Source of the DNA: a virus
DNA: 40,828 nucleotides
Reading direction: 5' to 3' (one strand)
Virus record (IMG/VR): IMGVR_UViG_3300034375_010109
Coordinates: 1 to 40,828 of that record
Below are positions 1 through 9,885 of this stretch, in pieces. A model generated the notes under the pieces. The model was not told where the DNA came from and ran no database searches. It worked only from the letters and a program-made list of their open reading frames with translations. How positions within the stretch are numbered: the first letter of the stretch is position 1; each line of letters opens with the position of its first letter. The translations under genes were made by a program, and so were the position numbers.

Positions 1-47
1 TATGGACACCCTTTGATAATTCTATCCAAAATAAAATCTTGTATCAT
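1..47 (-). CDS. Partial gene, N-terminus only, unidentified
   Basis: The first 15 codons of a minus-strand gene run off the left edge of the window (reading MIQDFILDRIIKGCP). It starts 15 bases after the stop of the 144-aa gene and would be the next gene of the same unit. The fragment is too short to assign. In T4 the gene after 16 is the large terminase gene 17, but these residues do not resemble the cyanophage gp17 N-terminus as I recall it, so I do not make that call. Confidence 0.45.
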   Translation of the reverse strand, partial: MIQDFILDRIIKGCP

Positions 48-62
48 AATATAATCACCACT

Positions 63-488
63 TTAAGTTTCTTCCGATTGAGATAGTTGAGTCAGTATCC
101 AACCAGTCGTATTATCTTGTTGATATACAGTTTCATCCCAGTAATAAAAGTAACCAGAATCCTCCTGTTCTTGAGTCAATTCTGGTTGTGCAATAGGTGC
201 TTCCCAATCAGCAGTTGTTGAGTTTAATGTCCAAGAATTATATGGTTTTGGGGGAACAAAGGCATCTAGAGTTTCATCATATGTATTACCAATTCCAGCA
301 TAACGAAATCTAGAATTACCGTTATATGATGTTTGCTTCCAGTTGGTATCATTCCCAAAAAGACCTTTTAGGAATGAAATTCCAATTTGTTCCACCTCTT
401 CTCCATCACTATTTGAGGTATCATTATTGTCTACAACAATGACTCTTAGAACTTCATTATTTTCATTCAATTCAGCAAAATGTGCCAT
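63..488 (-). CDS. Conserved cyanophage protein of unknown function, fibre region
   Basis: The protein is about 141 aa. It opens MAHFAELNENNEVLRVIVVD and contains GNDTNWKQTSYN, RYAGIGNTYDETLDAF and PPKPYNSW. From memory this pattern recurs in many marine cyanophages, often near tail fibre genes, but its role is not known. I start it at 488 rather than at the in-frame ATG at 497, because relatives begin with MAHFA. A perfect T4-type late promoter (TATAAATA, 514-521) lies 26 bases upstream of that ATG. The protein is acidic and rich in Trp, Tyr and Asn, with no signal peptide or membrane segment. A structural or fibre-accessory role is inferred from position only. Confidence 0.75.
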   Translation of the reverse strand: MAHFAELNENNEVLRVIVVDNNDTSNSDGEEVEQIGISFLKGLFGNDTNWKQTSYNGNSRFRYAGIGNTYDETLDAFVPPKPYNSWTLNSTTADWEAPIAQPELTQEQEDSGYFYYWDETVYQQDNTTGWILTQLSQSEET

Positions 489-513
489 AAGTATCAAGTG
501 AAATAATTTTTTT

Positions 514-521
514 TATTTATA
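514..521 (-). promoter_or_regulatory. T4-type late promoter for the 144-aa conserved gene
   Basis: The minus strand reads TATAAATA, the exact T4 late promoter consensus, 26 bases upstream of the ATG at 488. It sits in the short gap after the glycine-rich adhesin gene. Confidence 0.7.
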
Positions 522-530
522 TCCATCATG

Positions 531-2519
531 TCATACTGCTCGTCTCAATATAACGATTCCAGATCCACCTGATGCACCATTAGTCAAATTACTAGCACCT
601 CCACCACCGCCAGTATTTGCATCCCCACTACCACCGCTGTTCGGTGTACCCACACCACCAGGAGATGCTGAAGGAGGATCAGAACCTGCCCCTCCACCAC
701 CAGCACCCCCGGGCCCGCCAGAACCCGGACTGTAAGGCCCTGCGGCAGCACCACCACCACCACCAGCAAACCATCTGCCAGGTGTTGGTCCTGGTGTTCC
801 ATATGATGGTGGAATAGTCCAACCAGGTGCTACAGCTCCTACACCACCGGTTCCACCAGTAGTGGCAGAACCATTAGCCCCAGTTCCACCAGCACCACCA
901 CCACCACCACCTCTAAATCTGCCATCGGGGTAAACTTCATAACCTAAACTGGCAGGATTTCCTTGTGGAGGACTAACTGGAGGATCATTACCCAATCCTC
1001 GTTTTGAAGGTGCAGTAGGTGAAGGAGAATGATTAGAACCTCCACCACTACCACCAGGACTACCTCCAGTTGGTGGATTAACATATGGAGGAGAAGATCC
1101 ATGACCTTGACCACCTCCACCTCCGGCAGATGTATTTCCCGAAAATGAACTTGACGAACCAGGAGTTCCACCACAAGTTGGAGTTGGATTGGGAACACCA
1201 CCAGCACCACCAGCACCGACAGTCACGGGAGTAGAACTTGGTGAATTTACAACGACGGGTACTATTCTATAACCTCCTGCTCCACCACCACCAGCAGCCC
1301 TTGTATCTTTGTTGCCCGGATCCAAAAAGGAATTAGTTCCTCCACCACCTCCACCAGCGATTATAAGGCATTCAAATGTCACAGGTGCACTTGTAACAGT
1401 TATAGTGCCTGTGGATGTGAAAATGTGATATTTGTACCCATCACCAGGAGTGAATTCAGTACCTCCACTCGAATTTCCTGTAGGTGAAGGACTGGGAGTA
1501 CCACCTGTGTTGGAGTATCGAAAAATAAAAAATCCAGAACCACCATTTCCGCCACTACCATTTCTAGTTCCGGCGCCTCCACCGCCACCACCAGAATTTG
1601 TTGCTGCATTGGCACCAGATGAGCCAGCAGATCCCCCACCACCTACAGGACTTGCATTTCCTCCATCAGCACCACCACCACCACCAGAATATCCTCCTGG
1701 TCTTATTGAAGGTATGGGAGTGAAGGTGGATGGAGCGACAAGACCTGCTCCACCGTTTCCTGCCGAAGCTGGTGGTGGTGGACCGGGGTTGCCGCCGAAT
1801 GCTGCTCCGCCACCACCACCAGCTTCATCGGGTTGATAATCACCACCAGGATTTCCCTGAGGTCCTCCAGTTCCACCGGGTTGTGGGACAGGGAACGAGG
1901 GGCCCTGTCCACCGCCACCACCAGAACCTAATGGAGCTGGATCACCATACTGAATTGTACTACTTGGTGGAGGAAAATATTGTGGGTTTCCAGCACCACC
2001 ACCGCCACCATATCCAGCAGTGATTGAAAACGCGGGAACAGTAGTATCGGATCCAGGGCTTCCTTTGTTAACGGAGTTATAAGAAGGATTTGTACCACCG
2101 GCACCACCTCCACCAATAGTTACTGTAGTACTAACTGGTCCTGTGATGGGAGTGGATCCTGTTAAAAAACCACCAGCTCCTCCTCCACCACCATCTCTTG
2201 GATCATAACCTGCAGAACCACCGCCAGCACCACCGCCAATTGCCATATACTCAATAGTTCCACTAGCACAATCACCAGTAAGAGGACCTGTAGATGTAAA
2301 AACATGATATTTGTATCCATCTCCAGGAGTAAACTCTGTACCACCTGTAAGATTCAACTCTTTTGCCGTACCCCTCAAGTCATCCATACTAATGGTTCCC
2401 GTAGGAATACTAGCAAGTGCCCTTACATCAGCATCATTGAGTGTAATTGTAGTGGTAGATGGATTACAAAGCTCAGTATTTACCTGAGACATTGAAATTG
2501 TTCCAGTAGGTAATACCAT
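531..2519 (-). CDS. Glycine-rich tail fibre/adhesin protein with two tandem polyglycine modules
   Basis: The 662-aa protein has a short fibre-like N-terminus (residues 1-50, PTGTISMSQVNTEL and LNDADVRALASIPTGTISM) and then two glycine-rich modules. Each opens with nearly the same block (GGTEFTPGDGYKYH, near residues 59 and 350) and is followed by long runs of G, P and S (GGGGGAGG types). The modules close with GGSGFFIFRYS and GGSGIVILRRA. Polyglycine-rich domains of this kind form the receptor-binding tips of some T-even-like phages (the gp38 adhesin type), so host-surface binding is a reasonable inference. The gene follows the DUF7936-like gene by 4 bases and has a good ribosome binding site (GGAGG, 2529-2533). 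The long plus-strand frames across it are shadows of its GGN codons. Confidence 0.8.
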   Translation of the reverse strand: MVLPTGTISMSQVNTELCNPSTTTITLNDADVRALASIPTGTISMDDLRGTAKELNLTGGTEFTPGDGYKYHVFTSTGPLTGDCASGTIEYMAIGGGAGGGSAGYDPRDGGGGGAGGFLTGSTPITGPVSTTVTIGGGGAGGTNPSYNSVNKGSPGSDTTVPAFSITAGYGGGGGAGNPQYFPPPSSTIQYGDPAPLGSGGGGGQGPSFPVPQPGGTGGPQGNPGGDYQPDEAGGGGGAAFGGNPGPPPPASAGNGGAGLVAPSTFTPIPSIRPGGYSGGGGGADGGNASPVGGGGSAGSSGANAATNSGGGGGGAGTRNGSGGNGGSGFFIFRYSNTGGTPSPSPTGNSSGGTEFTPGDGYKYHIFTSTGTITVTSAPVTFECLIIAGGGGGGTNSFLDPGNKDTRAAGGGGAGGYRIVPVVVNSPSSTPVTVGAGGAGGVPNPTPTCGGTPGSSSSFSGNTSAGGGGGQGHGSSPPYVNPPTGGSPGGSGGGSNHSPSPTAPSKRGLGNDPPVSPPQGNPASLGYEVYPDGRFRGGGGGGAGGTGANGSATTGGTGGVGAVAPGWTIPPSYGTPGPTPGRWFAGGGGGAAAGPYSPGSGGPGGAGGGGAGSDPPSASPGGVGTPNSGGSGDANTGGGGGASNLTNGASGGSGIVILRRAV

Positions 2520-2523
2520 TTAT

Positions 2524-2856
2524 TTACACCTCCCAAGGAAAATTTCCACTGACTACTTTAACTTCATTGTTTTTACATGTTTGCATATTTTCTAAAATAG
2601 AATTATTCACTTGATTTTGATCTGTGACTAACTCTATCCAGTCAATTATATCTTTTTTTGTGAGTTCTTTATATTGAATAAATGTTGTATTGTTATCTAC
2701 CTGATCAATATTGAACTGAGTAAAGATTTTATAAGATCCCTTATATCCTTCTTCATCGTAACCTATTTTTTCCCAAACCACTCCAACAACTACATCATGA
2801 ATTTTATTGATAGTTTTTTTCGTCAAAGATATAATTTTCCAATCGTATACTATCAT
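2524..2856 (-). CDS. Small conserved protein, DUF7936-like, fibre-associated
   Basis: This 110-aa protein has the pattern [11 protein letters not shown], then [21 protein letters not shown], then [12 protein letters not shown], ending FPWEV. I recall this arrangement from a small family common beside tail fibre genes in cyanophages (named DUF7936 in recent releases). Its start overlaps the stop of the collagen-like fibre gene (ATGA), so translation is probably coupled. A fibre assembly or accessory role is inferred from position only. Confidence 0.7.
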   Translation of the reverse strand: MIVYDWKIISLTKKTINKIHDVVVGVVWEKIGYDEEGYKGSYKIFTQFNIDQVDNNTTFIQYKELTKKDIIDWIELVTDQNQVNNSILENMQTCKNNEVKVVSGNFPWEV

Positions 2857-5800
2857 GATTTTTCTGAAGAGTTATTATCAATGCCATTAATTTCTTCAAG
2901 TCTATTTATACGTTTTTGTTGTTCTTTAATGGCCTCAATCAGTAGAGCAGTTATGTTACCGTAAGCGACTGACTTGGTATCATTATCAATATTATGAATA
3001 ACGACTTCTGGAAAAACCTTTTCAAGTTCCTGTGCAATAACACCAGCATAACGAATATTCTTTTCATCATCGGTTCTGGCAAAAGTAATACCACGAATAG
3101 ACATCACTTTACCAAGAGCACCTTCAATAAGTCTAATATCCTTTTTCAATCTCCCATCAGAATATGCAGTAACATTACCAGAAAGTGTGAGAGAGTTTGT
3201 TGATGCGTTATATTCCATTCCAGCATCAACTAATGGAGTTTGATCTCCAGCAGTAGAAGCTCCAACCAAGACTGGATATGTTGTGGTGTCTGAAGTAGTA
3301 GAGACATTAACAACATTGGAGGGGCCAGCAGGACCTGTTGGACCTGTAGGACCAGTGCCACCAGTAGTACCTTGAGGACCTGTAGGACCAGTACCACCAT
3401 CAGTTCCTTGAGGACCAGTTGCACCAGCAGTTCCAGTGGTTCCTTGAGGACCTGTTGGACCAGTATCACCAGTGGTTCCCTGAGGTCCTGTAGGACCAGT
3501 GGGACCGGTGCTTGGTGAAACCCAATGCCAACCACCAGAACCATCAGCAGCAATAATAGATGATGCCGCACCTACTTGGTCGTTCTTATCGTAAATGCCA
3601 CCATTCAGTTTAGTATCACCTAGAACCTCAAAGTCACCGGAGAAGTTGATCGTGCCATCAGACTTAATCCTCATCCGCTCCGTCGGGGTGCTCGCCCCAT
3701 CCGCCGTGGTACTGAAGACAAGACGGCCTGGATAGTCACCACTTGAGCTTGGAGCATCACCTTCTGCGGCAATCTGAGCAAAGACTCCGCTGGCATTGTC
3801 TGCAAAATTGATAATACCGATGGATGATCCGTTGCCTATGGAGGCCCCTGCTGCTTGGCCTCGCTGTAGATATAGATAAGACGGACCTGTTGTTGAGGAA
3901 CTGCTGCCTTGTGCAAAAATTGTACCTGTGGCAGAAGTAGAATCCGTGCCAACTAAGAGCCGGCCCGCGCTGTCGAGGCGGGCACGTTCGGTGCCAGCAG
4001 CGGCGGACCCTGTATGAAATGCAATGCCATGTAAAGCAGAATAGTGGATAAGTCCTGACGTAGACGTTTCGTGCCAGACGCCACCTAGGTGAGTTCCCTC
4101 TTGCAAATACCGTGTGGCGTAAAAATTTCCGCCCGTATTAACAGTTGAATTGAGGCCAATTCCGTATCTGCTCGCAGCCGATGCGTTTATGGTTAGTGTC
4201 GATACAGAATCAGTGCTACCTTCTCCAATAAGCAACTGAGCGCCAGAAGCTCCGACGTGTAAGTTAGCTCCAGGACTCTCCGTGCCAATCCCTACACGTT
4301 GTGAGTTATCAATATGCAGCGCATTAACAAGTGTGTTACTAGGTCCGGCTGTGCCGATATTCAAGAAACCGCCATTGACACTGGCGCGACGATCTTGAGC
4401 TTCAATTCGAGCGCGAATCTCTTGATTAAATCCTCGAAAGTCGATATACGTGCTAGCAGGAGACGCACTAGAACCCAAAGTTGAGGTACGAAGCCGAATT
4501 GTTGGCGATGAACCACCTTCTACATGAAGCAGATCTTGTGGGCTACTAGTCCCCACACTCAGGTTGCCTGCAAACGTGCCGCTGCCGTCTGATGCGTTAA
4601 GAGTGATTTGGTCGGTACCGAACGTCAGGTTACCTTCCTTGTTGTCGTCAACATCAGACCTCACGAACTGAGTACTATTAAGTCCCTGCAAAGTATCTGC
4701 ATCGGTAGTTGTTAGTCCACCAGGACCTTGAATACCTTGGATACCTTGGGCACCGTCTTCACCAACACCTGCAATACCCTGGGTTCCCTGAATACCTTGA
4801 ATACCCTGAATACCTTGAATTCCCTGAATACCCTGAATACCTTGAATTCCCTGAATACCCTGGATACCTTGAGTTCCCTGAACACCTTGGATACCTAAAG
4901 TACCCTGAATACCCTGAATTCCTTGAATTCCTTGAATGCCCTGTATTCCTTGAGTACCTTGGATACCTTGAGTACCAGTTGATCCAATACCACCCTGGAT
5001 ACCTTGAATTCCCTGAATACCTTGTGTTCCTTGAGAAGCTTGAATACCCTGAATTCCTTGAATACCCTGAATACCCTGAATACCCTGAATTCCTTGAATT
5101 CCTTGAATGCCCTGTATTCCTTGAGTACCTTGGATACCTTGAGTACCAGTTGATCCAATACCACCCTGGATACCTTGAATTCCCTGAATACCTTGTGTTC
5201 CTTGAGAAGCTTGAATACCCTGAATTCCTTGAATACCCTGAATACCTTGAGCACCAGTTGATCCAATACCACCCTGGATACCCTGTATCCCTTGAATTCC
5301 TTGAGATCCATCAAGACCTTGAATACCCTGAAGACCTTGAAGACCTATTGTTCCCTGAATTCCTTGTGAACCAGTATCACCCTGATCACCAGTTCTAGCA
5401 AATGTAATTCTTAATTCCTCACCATTGGTAAAAGAAGTTACACTTCCAGAAACATAAGAACAATTTACTCCAAAATATCCAGTGTTATCTGTAAGTGAAG
5501 TAATTGAATAAAGAACAAAAGAGGATGAATCAGTTTCTTTAGATATTCTGAAATGACCTTTAATAGTTGATGTTGAATCATCAATGGTCTGTAAGAAATT
5601 GGTTATATCAGTTCCATTATTATCTTCATCGTCGATGAATAATTCGGTGGCTAAAGTTAGATTTGCATTATTGAGTTTTAAATCACCGGAGCCTGGATCA
5701 CTATCATTAGTATCATTATCAAAGTTATATTCAAAAGTAGCTCCACCAAAATCACCAGTGGTTCCTTGAGTTCCTGTTGTACCCTGAATACCTTGTATGC

Positions 5801-8033
5801 CTTGTATACCTTGAGAAGCTTGAGTTCCTTGAATACCCTGAATACCTTGTATTCCCTGAATTCCCTGAATTCCTTGGATACCCTGAATTCCTTGTGTTCC
5901 TTGAACACCTTGAATACCCTGGATACCTTGAGCACCAGTTGATCCAATACCACCTTGTATTCCTTGAATACCCTGGATACCTTGAATACCTTGAATTCCC
6001 TGAATACCTTGAGCACCAGTTGATCCAATACCACCCTGTATTCCTTGAATACCTTGAATGCCCTGGATACCTTGGATGCCCTGTATTCCTTGAGTACCTT
6101 GGATACCCTGAACACCTTGAATACCCTGAATACCTTGTGTTCCTTGAGAAGCTTGAATTCCCTGAATACCCTGGACACCTTGGATACCCTGGATGCCTTG
6201 AGTACCTTGAATTCCAGTATTTCCATAAGTTCCTTGTGGACCGGCAGGACCAGTGTCACCAGTTATCCCCACATTACCTTGTATACCTTGGATACCCTGT
6301 ATTCCCTGAATTCCTTGAATACCTTGAGTACCAGTTGATCCTGTAGGACCAGTGTCACCTGTATTTCCATAAGTTCCTTGTGAACCGGCAGGACCAGTAT
6401 TTCCACTATTTCCTTGAGTGCCCTGAGTTCCTTGAATACCCTGGATACCTTGAATTCCCTGAATACCTTGTGTTCCTTGAGAAGCTTGAATACCCTGAAT
6501 TCCTTGAATACCCTGAATACCTTGAGCACCAGTTGATCCAATACCACCTTGTATTCCTTGAATACCTTGAATACCCTGGATACCTTGAGCACCAGTTGAT
6601 CCAATGCCACCCTGGACACCTTGGATACCCTGGATGCCTTGGATGCCTTGGATACCTTGAGCACCAGTTGATCCAATACCACCCTGGACGCCTTGAATAC
6701 CTTGAATTCCCTGGATACCTTGAGCACCAGTTGATCCAATACCACCCTGTATTCCTTGAATACCTTGAATGCCCTGGATACCTTGGATGCCCTGTATTCC
6801 TTGAATACCCTGAATACCCTGAATTCCCTGGATACCCTGAATTCCCTGGATACCTTGAGCACCAGTTGATCCAATACCACCTTGTATTCCTTGAATACCT
6901 TGAATTCCCTGAGGGCCCTGAAGACCATTATTACCTTGAATACCGAAAGAACCTTGAATACCCTGAATTCCCTGAGGGCCCTGAAGACCATTATTACCTT
7001 GAATTCCTAAATTACCTTGAATACCCTGAATTCCCTGAGGGCCCTGAAGACCATTATTACCTTGAATACCGAAAGAACCTTGAATACCCTGAATACCTTG
7101 AGTACCAGTTGATCCAATACCACCCTGTATTCCTTGAATACCTTGAATACCTTGAGTTCCTTGAATACCTTGTATTCCTTGAGTTCCTTGAGTTCCTTGA
7201 ACACTGATACCCTGAGTTCCTTGAACACTAATACCCTGAATACCTTGAGTACCAGTTGATCCAATACCACCCTGTATTCCTTGAATACCTTGAATACCTT
7301 GAGTTCCTTGAATACCTTGTATTCCTTGAGTTCCTTGAGTTCCTTGAGTTCCCTGAACACTGATACCCTGAGTTCCTTGAACACTAATACCCTGAATACC
7401 TTGAGTTCCTTGAATACCTTGTATTCCTTGAGTTCCTTGAACACTGATACCCTGAGTTCCTTGAACACTAATACCCTGAATACCTTGAGTTCCTTGAATA
7501 CCCTGGAGGCCTTGTATTCCTTGAGTTCCTTGAACACTGATACCCTGAGTTCCTTGAACACTAATACCCTGAATACCTTGAGTTCCTTGAGAAGCTTGAG
7601 TACCCTGTATTCCCTGAGTACCTTGGATACCTTGAATACCTTGGATTCCTTGAGTTCCTTGAATACCCTGGAGGCCTTGTATTCCTTGAGTTCCTTGAAC
7701 ACTGATACCCTGAGTTCCTTGAACACTAATACCCTGAATACCTTGAGTTCCTTGAGAAGCTTGAGTACCCTGTATTCCCTGAGTACCTTGGATACCTTGA
7801 ATACCTTGGATTCCTTGAGTTCCTTGAATACCCTGGATACCCTGAATTCCCTGAGCAACAAAGGCACCATCAGTACCCTGAAGTCCAAAGTCACCTTGGA
7901 TACCTTGAATTCCTTGGATTCCTTGAATACCCTGAACACCAGCCGATGAAACAGAAATATCGTAATTTGTATTTTCCTTAGCAGAAACTCTATAGGTTTC
8001 TCCGCCGTTATAATTTACGTTATATTCTGACAT
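2853..8033 (-). CDS. Giant collagen-like tail fibre with C-terminal S74 intramolecular chaperone
   Basis: The 1726-aa fibre has a non-repetitive N-terminus (about 1-35). A long collagen-like GXQ region follows (about 36-763, mostly GIQ and GTQ triplets), then a beta-rich island (about 763-880, [12 protein letters not shown] onward) and a second GIQ region (about 880-1105). A head-fibre-like region (about 1106-1507) contains repeated VGIGTESP and NLSVGTSSP motifs. A short GPTGPQG stretch (about 1508-1570) precedes the S74 peptidase/chaperone domain (about 1622-1726). The S74 Ser-Lys pair fits S1625 and K1630 in SDGRLKKDI, with the same spacing as the endosialidase chaperone, so autocleavage just before S1625 after trimerisation is expected. 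The triplets contain almost no proline. The start overlaps nothing and lies 2 bases after the 111-aa gene. Host binding is inferred. Confidence 0.9.
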   Translation of the reverse strand: MSEYNVNYNGGETYRVSAKENTNYDISVSSAGVQGIQGIQGIQGIQGDFGLQGTDGAFVAQGIQGIQGIQGTQGIQGIQGIQGTQGIQGTQASQGTQGIQGISVQGTQGISVQGTQGIQGLQGIQGTQGIQGIQGIQGTQGIQGTQASQGTQGIQGISVQGTQGISVQGTQGIQGLQGIQGTQGIQGISVQGTQGISVQGTQGIQGIQGTQGIQGISVQGTQGISVQGTQGTQGTQGIQGIQGTQGIQGIQGIQGGIGSTGTQGIQGISVQGTQGISVQGTQGTQGIQGIQGTQGIQGIQGIQGGIGSTGTQGIQGIQGSFGIQGNNGLQGPQGIQGIQGNLGIQGNNGLQGPQGIQGIQGSFGIQGNNGLQGPQGIQGIQGIQGGIGSTGAQGIQGIQGIQGIQGIQGIQGIQGIQGIQGIQGIQGIQGGIGSTGAQGIQGIQGIQGVQGGIGSTGAQGIQGIQGIQGIQGVQGGIGSTGAQGIQGIQGIQGIQGGIGSTGAQGIQGIQGIQGIQASQGTQGIQGIQGIQGIQGTQGTQGNSGNTGPAGSQGTYGNTGDTGPTGSTGTQGIQGIQGIQGIQGIQGNVGITGDTGPAGPQGTYGNTGIQGTQGIQGIQGVQGIQGIQASQGTQGIQGIQGVQGIQGTQGIQGIQGIQGIQGIQGIQGGIGSTGAQGIQGIQGIQGIQGIQGIQGGIGSTGAQGIQGIQGVQGTQGIQGIQGIQGIQGIQGIQGIQGTQASQGIQGIQGIQGTTGTQGTTGDFGGATFEYNFDNDTNDSDPGSGDLKLNNANLTLATELFIDDEDNNGTDITNFLQTIDDSTSTIKGHFRISKETDSSSFVLYSITSLTDNTGYFGVNCSYVSGSVTSFTNGEELRITFARTGDQGDTGSQGIQGTIGLQGLQGIQGLDGSQGIQGIQGIQGGIGSTGAQGIQGIQGIQGIQASQGTQGIQGIQGIQGGIGSTGTQGIQGTQGIQGIQGIQGIQGIQGIQGIQGIQGIQASQGTQGIQGIQGIQGGIGSTGTQGIQGTQGIQGIQGIQGIQGIQGTLGIQGVQGTQGIQGIQGIQGIQGIQGIQGIQGIQGIQGTQGIAGVGEDGAQGIQGIQGPGGLTTTDADTLQGLNSTQFVRSDVDDNKEGNLTFGTDQITLNASDGSGTFAGNLSVGTSSPQDLLHVEGGSSPTIRLRTSTLGSSASPASTYIDFRGFNQEIRARIEAQDRRASVNGGFLNIGTAGPSNTLVNALHIDNSQRVGIGTESPGANLHVGASGAQLLIGEGSTDSVSTLTINASAASRYGIGLNSTVNTGGNFYATRYLQEGTHLGGVWHETSTSGLIHYSALHGIAFHTGSAAAGTERARLDSAGRLLVGTDSTSATGTIFAQGSSSSTTGPSYLYLQRGQAAGASIGNGSSIGIINFADNASGVFAQIAAEGDAPSSSGDYPGRLVFSTTADGASTPTERMRIKSDGTINFSGDFEVLGDTKLNGGIYDKNDQVGAASSIIAADGSGGWHWVSPSTGPTGPTGPQGTTGDTGPTGPQGTTGTAGATGPQGTDGGTGPTGPQGTTGGTGPTGPTGPAGPSNVVNVSTTSDTTTYPVLVGASTAGDQTPLVDAGMEYNASTNSLTLSGNVTAYSDGRLKKDIRLIEGALGKVMSIRGITFARTDDEKNIRYAGVIAQELEKVFPEVVIHNIDNDTKSVAYGNITALLIEAIKEQQKRINRLEEINGIDNNSSEKS
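3640..4700 (-). other. GC-richer segment inside the fibre gene, probable mosaic insertion
   Basis: By eye, this part of the fibre gene (residues about 1110-1465) is clearly richer in G and C than the collagen-like DNA before it and the structural genes elsewhere. Codons such as GCG, GCC, CGG and CCG cluster here. It encodes a VGIGTESP-type beta-rich region found in many marine phage fibres. It most likely came by recombination from a phage with higher GC content. Confidence 0.5.
4720..7930 (-). repeat. Coding GIQ/GTQ triplet repeats with larger nested repeats
   Basis: Most of this stretch is built from 9-base units encoding Gly-Ile-Gln or Gly-Thr-Gln, broken by a unique island at about 5395-5745. 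Larger blocks are copied too. The block with [17 protein letters not shown] (twice) and GLQGIQ appears twice near 7500-7840. The [13 protein letters not shown] block recurs many times. Plus-strand open frames here (rich in YLEYPE or NTLNTLSS) are reading shadows of the repeat. Confidence 0.85.
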
Positions 8034-8035
8034 TA

Positions 8036-8371
8036 TTATTCAGAGACAGTTGGATTTACTATAGCCATCCCCTGAATAACTTTTGAAATAGTGCTAGAAG
8101 GAGATGTAATTGTAATGTCATAATAATTTCTACCTTCAGTCAAATCAGTTGTTGAAGTACTTCCCATAGAAATTGTAATCTTTCCTGTAGTTGAAGCTAT
8201 ACCTACAGAAAAACTACTAGAAGTCGTTGAAGTTGGATATTTTCTAATCTTTGATGTTGCGGTATATCCACTCAAATCCAAAACACTACCATCTGAATTC
8301 GAAATCGTATATGTGGCAGTAAAGTTAGTACCACTATCAATCGATATATTTACCGTTGGTACTGCCGACAT
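8036..8371 (-). CDS. Small beta-rich virion-type protein of unknown function
   Basis: The 111-aa protein is rich in Ser, Thr and Ile with an Ig-like strand pattern ([20 protein letters not shown] and [13 protein letters not shown]). A gene of this kind is commonly found between the small terminase and fibre genes in marine T4-like phages. It resembles the short N-terminal domains of phage baseplate upper proteins, but I cannot name a family. It ends 2 bases before the fibre ATG, so it is probably cotranscribed with the fibre. A late-promoter-like GATAAATA (394-401 of the 8 kb block) lies 23 bases upstream. Confidence 0.65.
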   Translation of the reverse strand: MSAVPTVNISIDSGTNFTATYTISNSDGSVLDLSGYTATSKIRKYPTSTTSSSFSVGIASTTGKITISMGSTSTTDLTEGRNYYDITITSPSSTISKVIQGMAIVNPTVSE

Positions 8372-8393
8372 AACCCACCAATCCTACTCTATG

Positions 8394-8401
8394 TATTTAT
8401 C
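8394..8401 (-). promoter_or_regulatory. T4-type late promoter upstream of the fibre operon
   Basis: The minus strand reads GATAAATA, 7 of 8 matches to TATAAATA, 23 bases before the ATG of the 111-aa gene and overlapping the stop of gene 16. It would start a late unit covering the fibre genes. Confidence 0.55.
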
Positions 8402-8825
8402 AGTTTTCTATATCTATATTCTTTTTTAAAAGTTTTTGAAGTTCTGCAGTTGATCCAACAAAGAGAGCATTTGTAACGTTAGTTGGACCTTTTGTCTCTT
8501 CTTCCTTATTGACATCTTTAAGTTTTTTCTGTAAATCCATCAGTTTATCAGTAGCATCTGAAACACTTTTAATTAACTGACCGGCAACTTCATAAGCACG
8601 AGGCATTTCACTCTCCTGTGCTAACTCAAGTATTCCATTAATAGCCTCTTGACCTTTCTCAATCAGAGAATATAGATTACCCCTAGTATATTCATAATCT
8701 TTTCGAATATCTTCAACAGAAGAAGAAATATTTTCTATTTCACTCTCAATCCTTTTCTTTTCGGGTACAATAGGAGTAACATCAACATCAAATGTTTCAT
8801 CTAATTTTTCAAACTTATCTTTCAT
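8400..8825 (-). CDS. 16: Terminase small subunit gp16
   Basis: The 141-aa protein matches the T4 gp16 pattern. The central segment has DYEYTRGNLYSLIEKGQEAI, then ESEMPRAYEVAGQLIKSVSD and TDKLMDLQKKLKDV, and ends with NALFVGSTAELQKLL. These align by eye with T4 gp16 (DYGVVRRNMH, SPRHMEVFATLM, FLGSPSELMEEI). gp16 recognises phage DNA and regulates the gp17 packaging motor at the portal. The middle should form the antiparallel coiled-coil oligomerisation core. It lies directly after gp15, as in T4. The large subunit gene does not follow immediately; fibre genes intervene. Confidence 0.88.
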   Translation of the reverse strand: MKDKFEKLDETFDVDVTPIVPEKKRIESEIENISSSVEDIRKDYEYTRGNLYSLIEKGQEAINGILELAQESEMPRAYEVAGQLIKSVSDATDKLMDLQKKLKDVNKEEETKGPTNVTNALFVGSTAELQKLLKKNIDIEN

Positions 8826-8838
8826 AACTCATCTCCTA

Positions 8839-9843
8839 TCAAAAAATATCACCATTAAATCCAAAATCATCTCCGAATTGAATTAGGTCATTATCTTCAG
8901 AAGTAATACTATAAATCTTAGATCCAAGAACATGATTCTGCAATGTTGTATTATCTTGAGCTCTCTTAACTACAAGTTTATTACCAGTAATTGACTCCAC
9001 ATACATTTCCTCTTCACCAATGTAAATGTAAGTGTTTGCTGTAACAGAACTCGAATCTTCAACCTCAAAGACAGTATCGATAACATTTAAGTTTTGTGAC
9101 AAGAGTGTTACAACACTTCCATTGTAATCTTTTGTAGCTCTTGGTGTAACCTGATAAGTAAGATCTCTTGTAGCGTTTGGATCATTTGGACCACTTCCAG
9201 CCACATAACCAACAGTAACCTTTTTGATGATCTGATCCGTAACATCACTGATGGGACCGAACAGATAAGTTTTTGCAGTAAAGTTTAAAGTATAAATTAA
9301 TGCCCTTCTAGTATCAAAATTACCCTCATAATCATCAGTCATATCAATAGAATCCAATTGAATTGGAATATCTCTTTTTTCTTTTAAATCACCAAGAAAA
9401 TTGATTGAGAGATTATATGCCGGTTGAAAGTATGGTAAAATCTGCTCAGTAATTTGAAGCATATCATCATTCAATTTTGTCATGATAGACAAAGTAAATG
9501 ACATATTGTAAGGAACGGGAACATAACTCCTCTTAATATTATCCCCGTCAGGTGTTTGATTAATAATTGTTTGAGTTTGAGTAGACTTACGAGTTGGATC
9601 ATACTGCAAGTTTACAAATTCAAATGACATTCTTGGTAAAGTCATTTGAGTTGGCTTATTCAAATTAGCCTCTTGTTCCATTCTTGCAAGAAACTTCTGA
9701 GTAGGTCCATAAGCCAGAGGAACTTTAATGACACTTACCGTATCATCGTCAGAGTTTTTATGTTTGACTTCAATACCATTAAACAAAGTACCAAATCCAA
9801 TAATTACGGATCTGAAAATCTCGTTGTAAAAATACTCAAACAT
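8839..9843 (-). CDS. 15: Tail sheath stabilizer and completion protein gp15
   Basis: The 334-aa protein starts MFEYFYNEIFRSVIIGFGTLF and contains KVPLAYGPTQKFLARM, LPRMSFEFVNLQYDP and MLQITEQILPYFQPAYNLSI. These correspond closely to T4 gp15 (MFGYFYN, PITYASKEHF, LPRINLHLVDFSY, DDMFQIVEQILPYFQPHFN). gp15 caps the tube and sheath and joins tail to head. It is longer than T4 gp15 (about 270 aa). The extra C-terminal part (about 254-304) carries a module with IYIGEEEMYVES and KRAQDNTTLQNH that recurs in other virion proteins here. A weak late-type TTAAATA lies about 25 bases upstream (9868-9874). Confidence 0.9.
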   Translation of the reverse strand: MFEYFYNEIFRSVIIGFGTLFNGIEVKHKNSDDDTVSVIKVPLAYGPTQKFLARMEQEANLNKPTQMTLPRMSFEFVNLQYDPTRKSTQTQTIINQTPDGDNIKRSYVPVPYNMSFTLSIMTKLNDDMLQITEQILPYFQPAYNLSINFLGDLKEKRDIPIQLDSIDMTDDYEGNFDTRRALIYTLNFTAKTYLFGPISDVTDQIIKKVTVGYVAGSGPNDPNATRDLTYQVTPRATKDYNGSVVTLLSQNLNVIDTVFEVEDSSSVTANTYIYIGEEEMYVESITGNKLVVKRAQDNTTLQNHVLGSKIYSITSEDNDLIQFGDDFGFNGDIF

Positions 9844-9885
9844 TATCTTACTGTATTAGTCTGTTACTATTTAACAACTTTTAAT

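Noticed and set aside
584-2344. Several open frames inside the glycine-rich adhesin gene
   Set aside because: They come from GGN/NCC repeats read in the wrong frame or strand.
2521-2528. GTAAATAA before the glycine-rich adhesin gene as a late promoter
   Set aside because: It lies between the Shine-Dalgarno site and the ATG, so transcripts starting there could not express the gene.
4709-7949. Long open frames on the plus strand and in other minus frames across the fibre gene (rich in [14 protein letters not shown] or VFKEFRV)
   Set aside because: They are the GIQ/GTQ repeat read in other frames; their compositions are periodic copies of the real frame and have no start signals.
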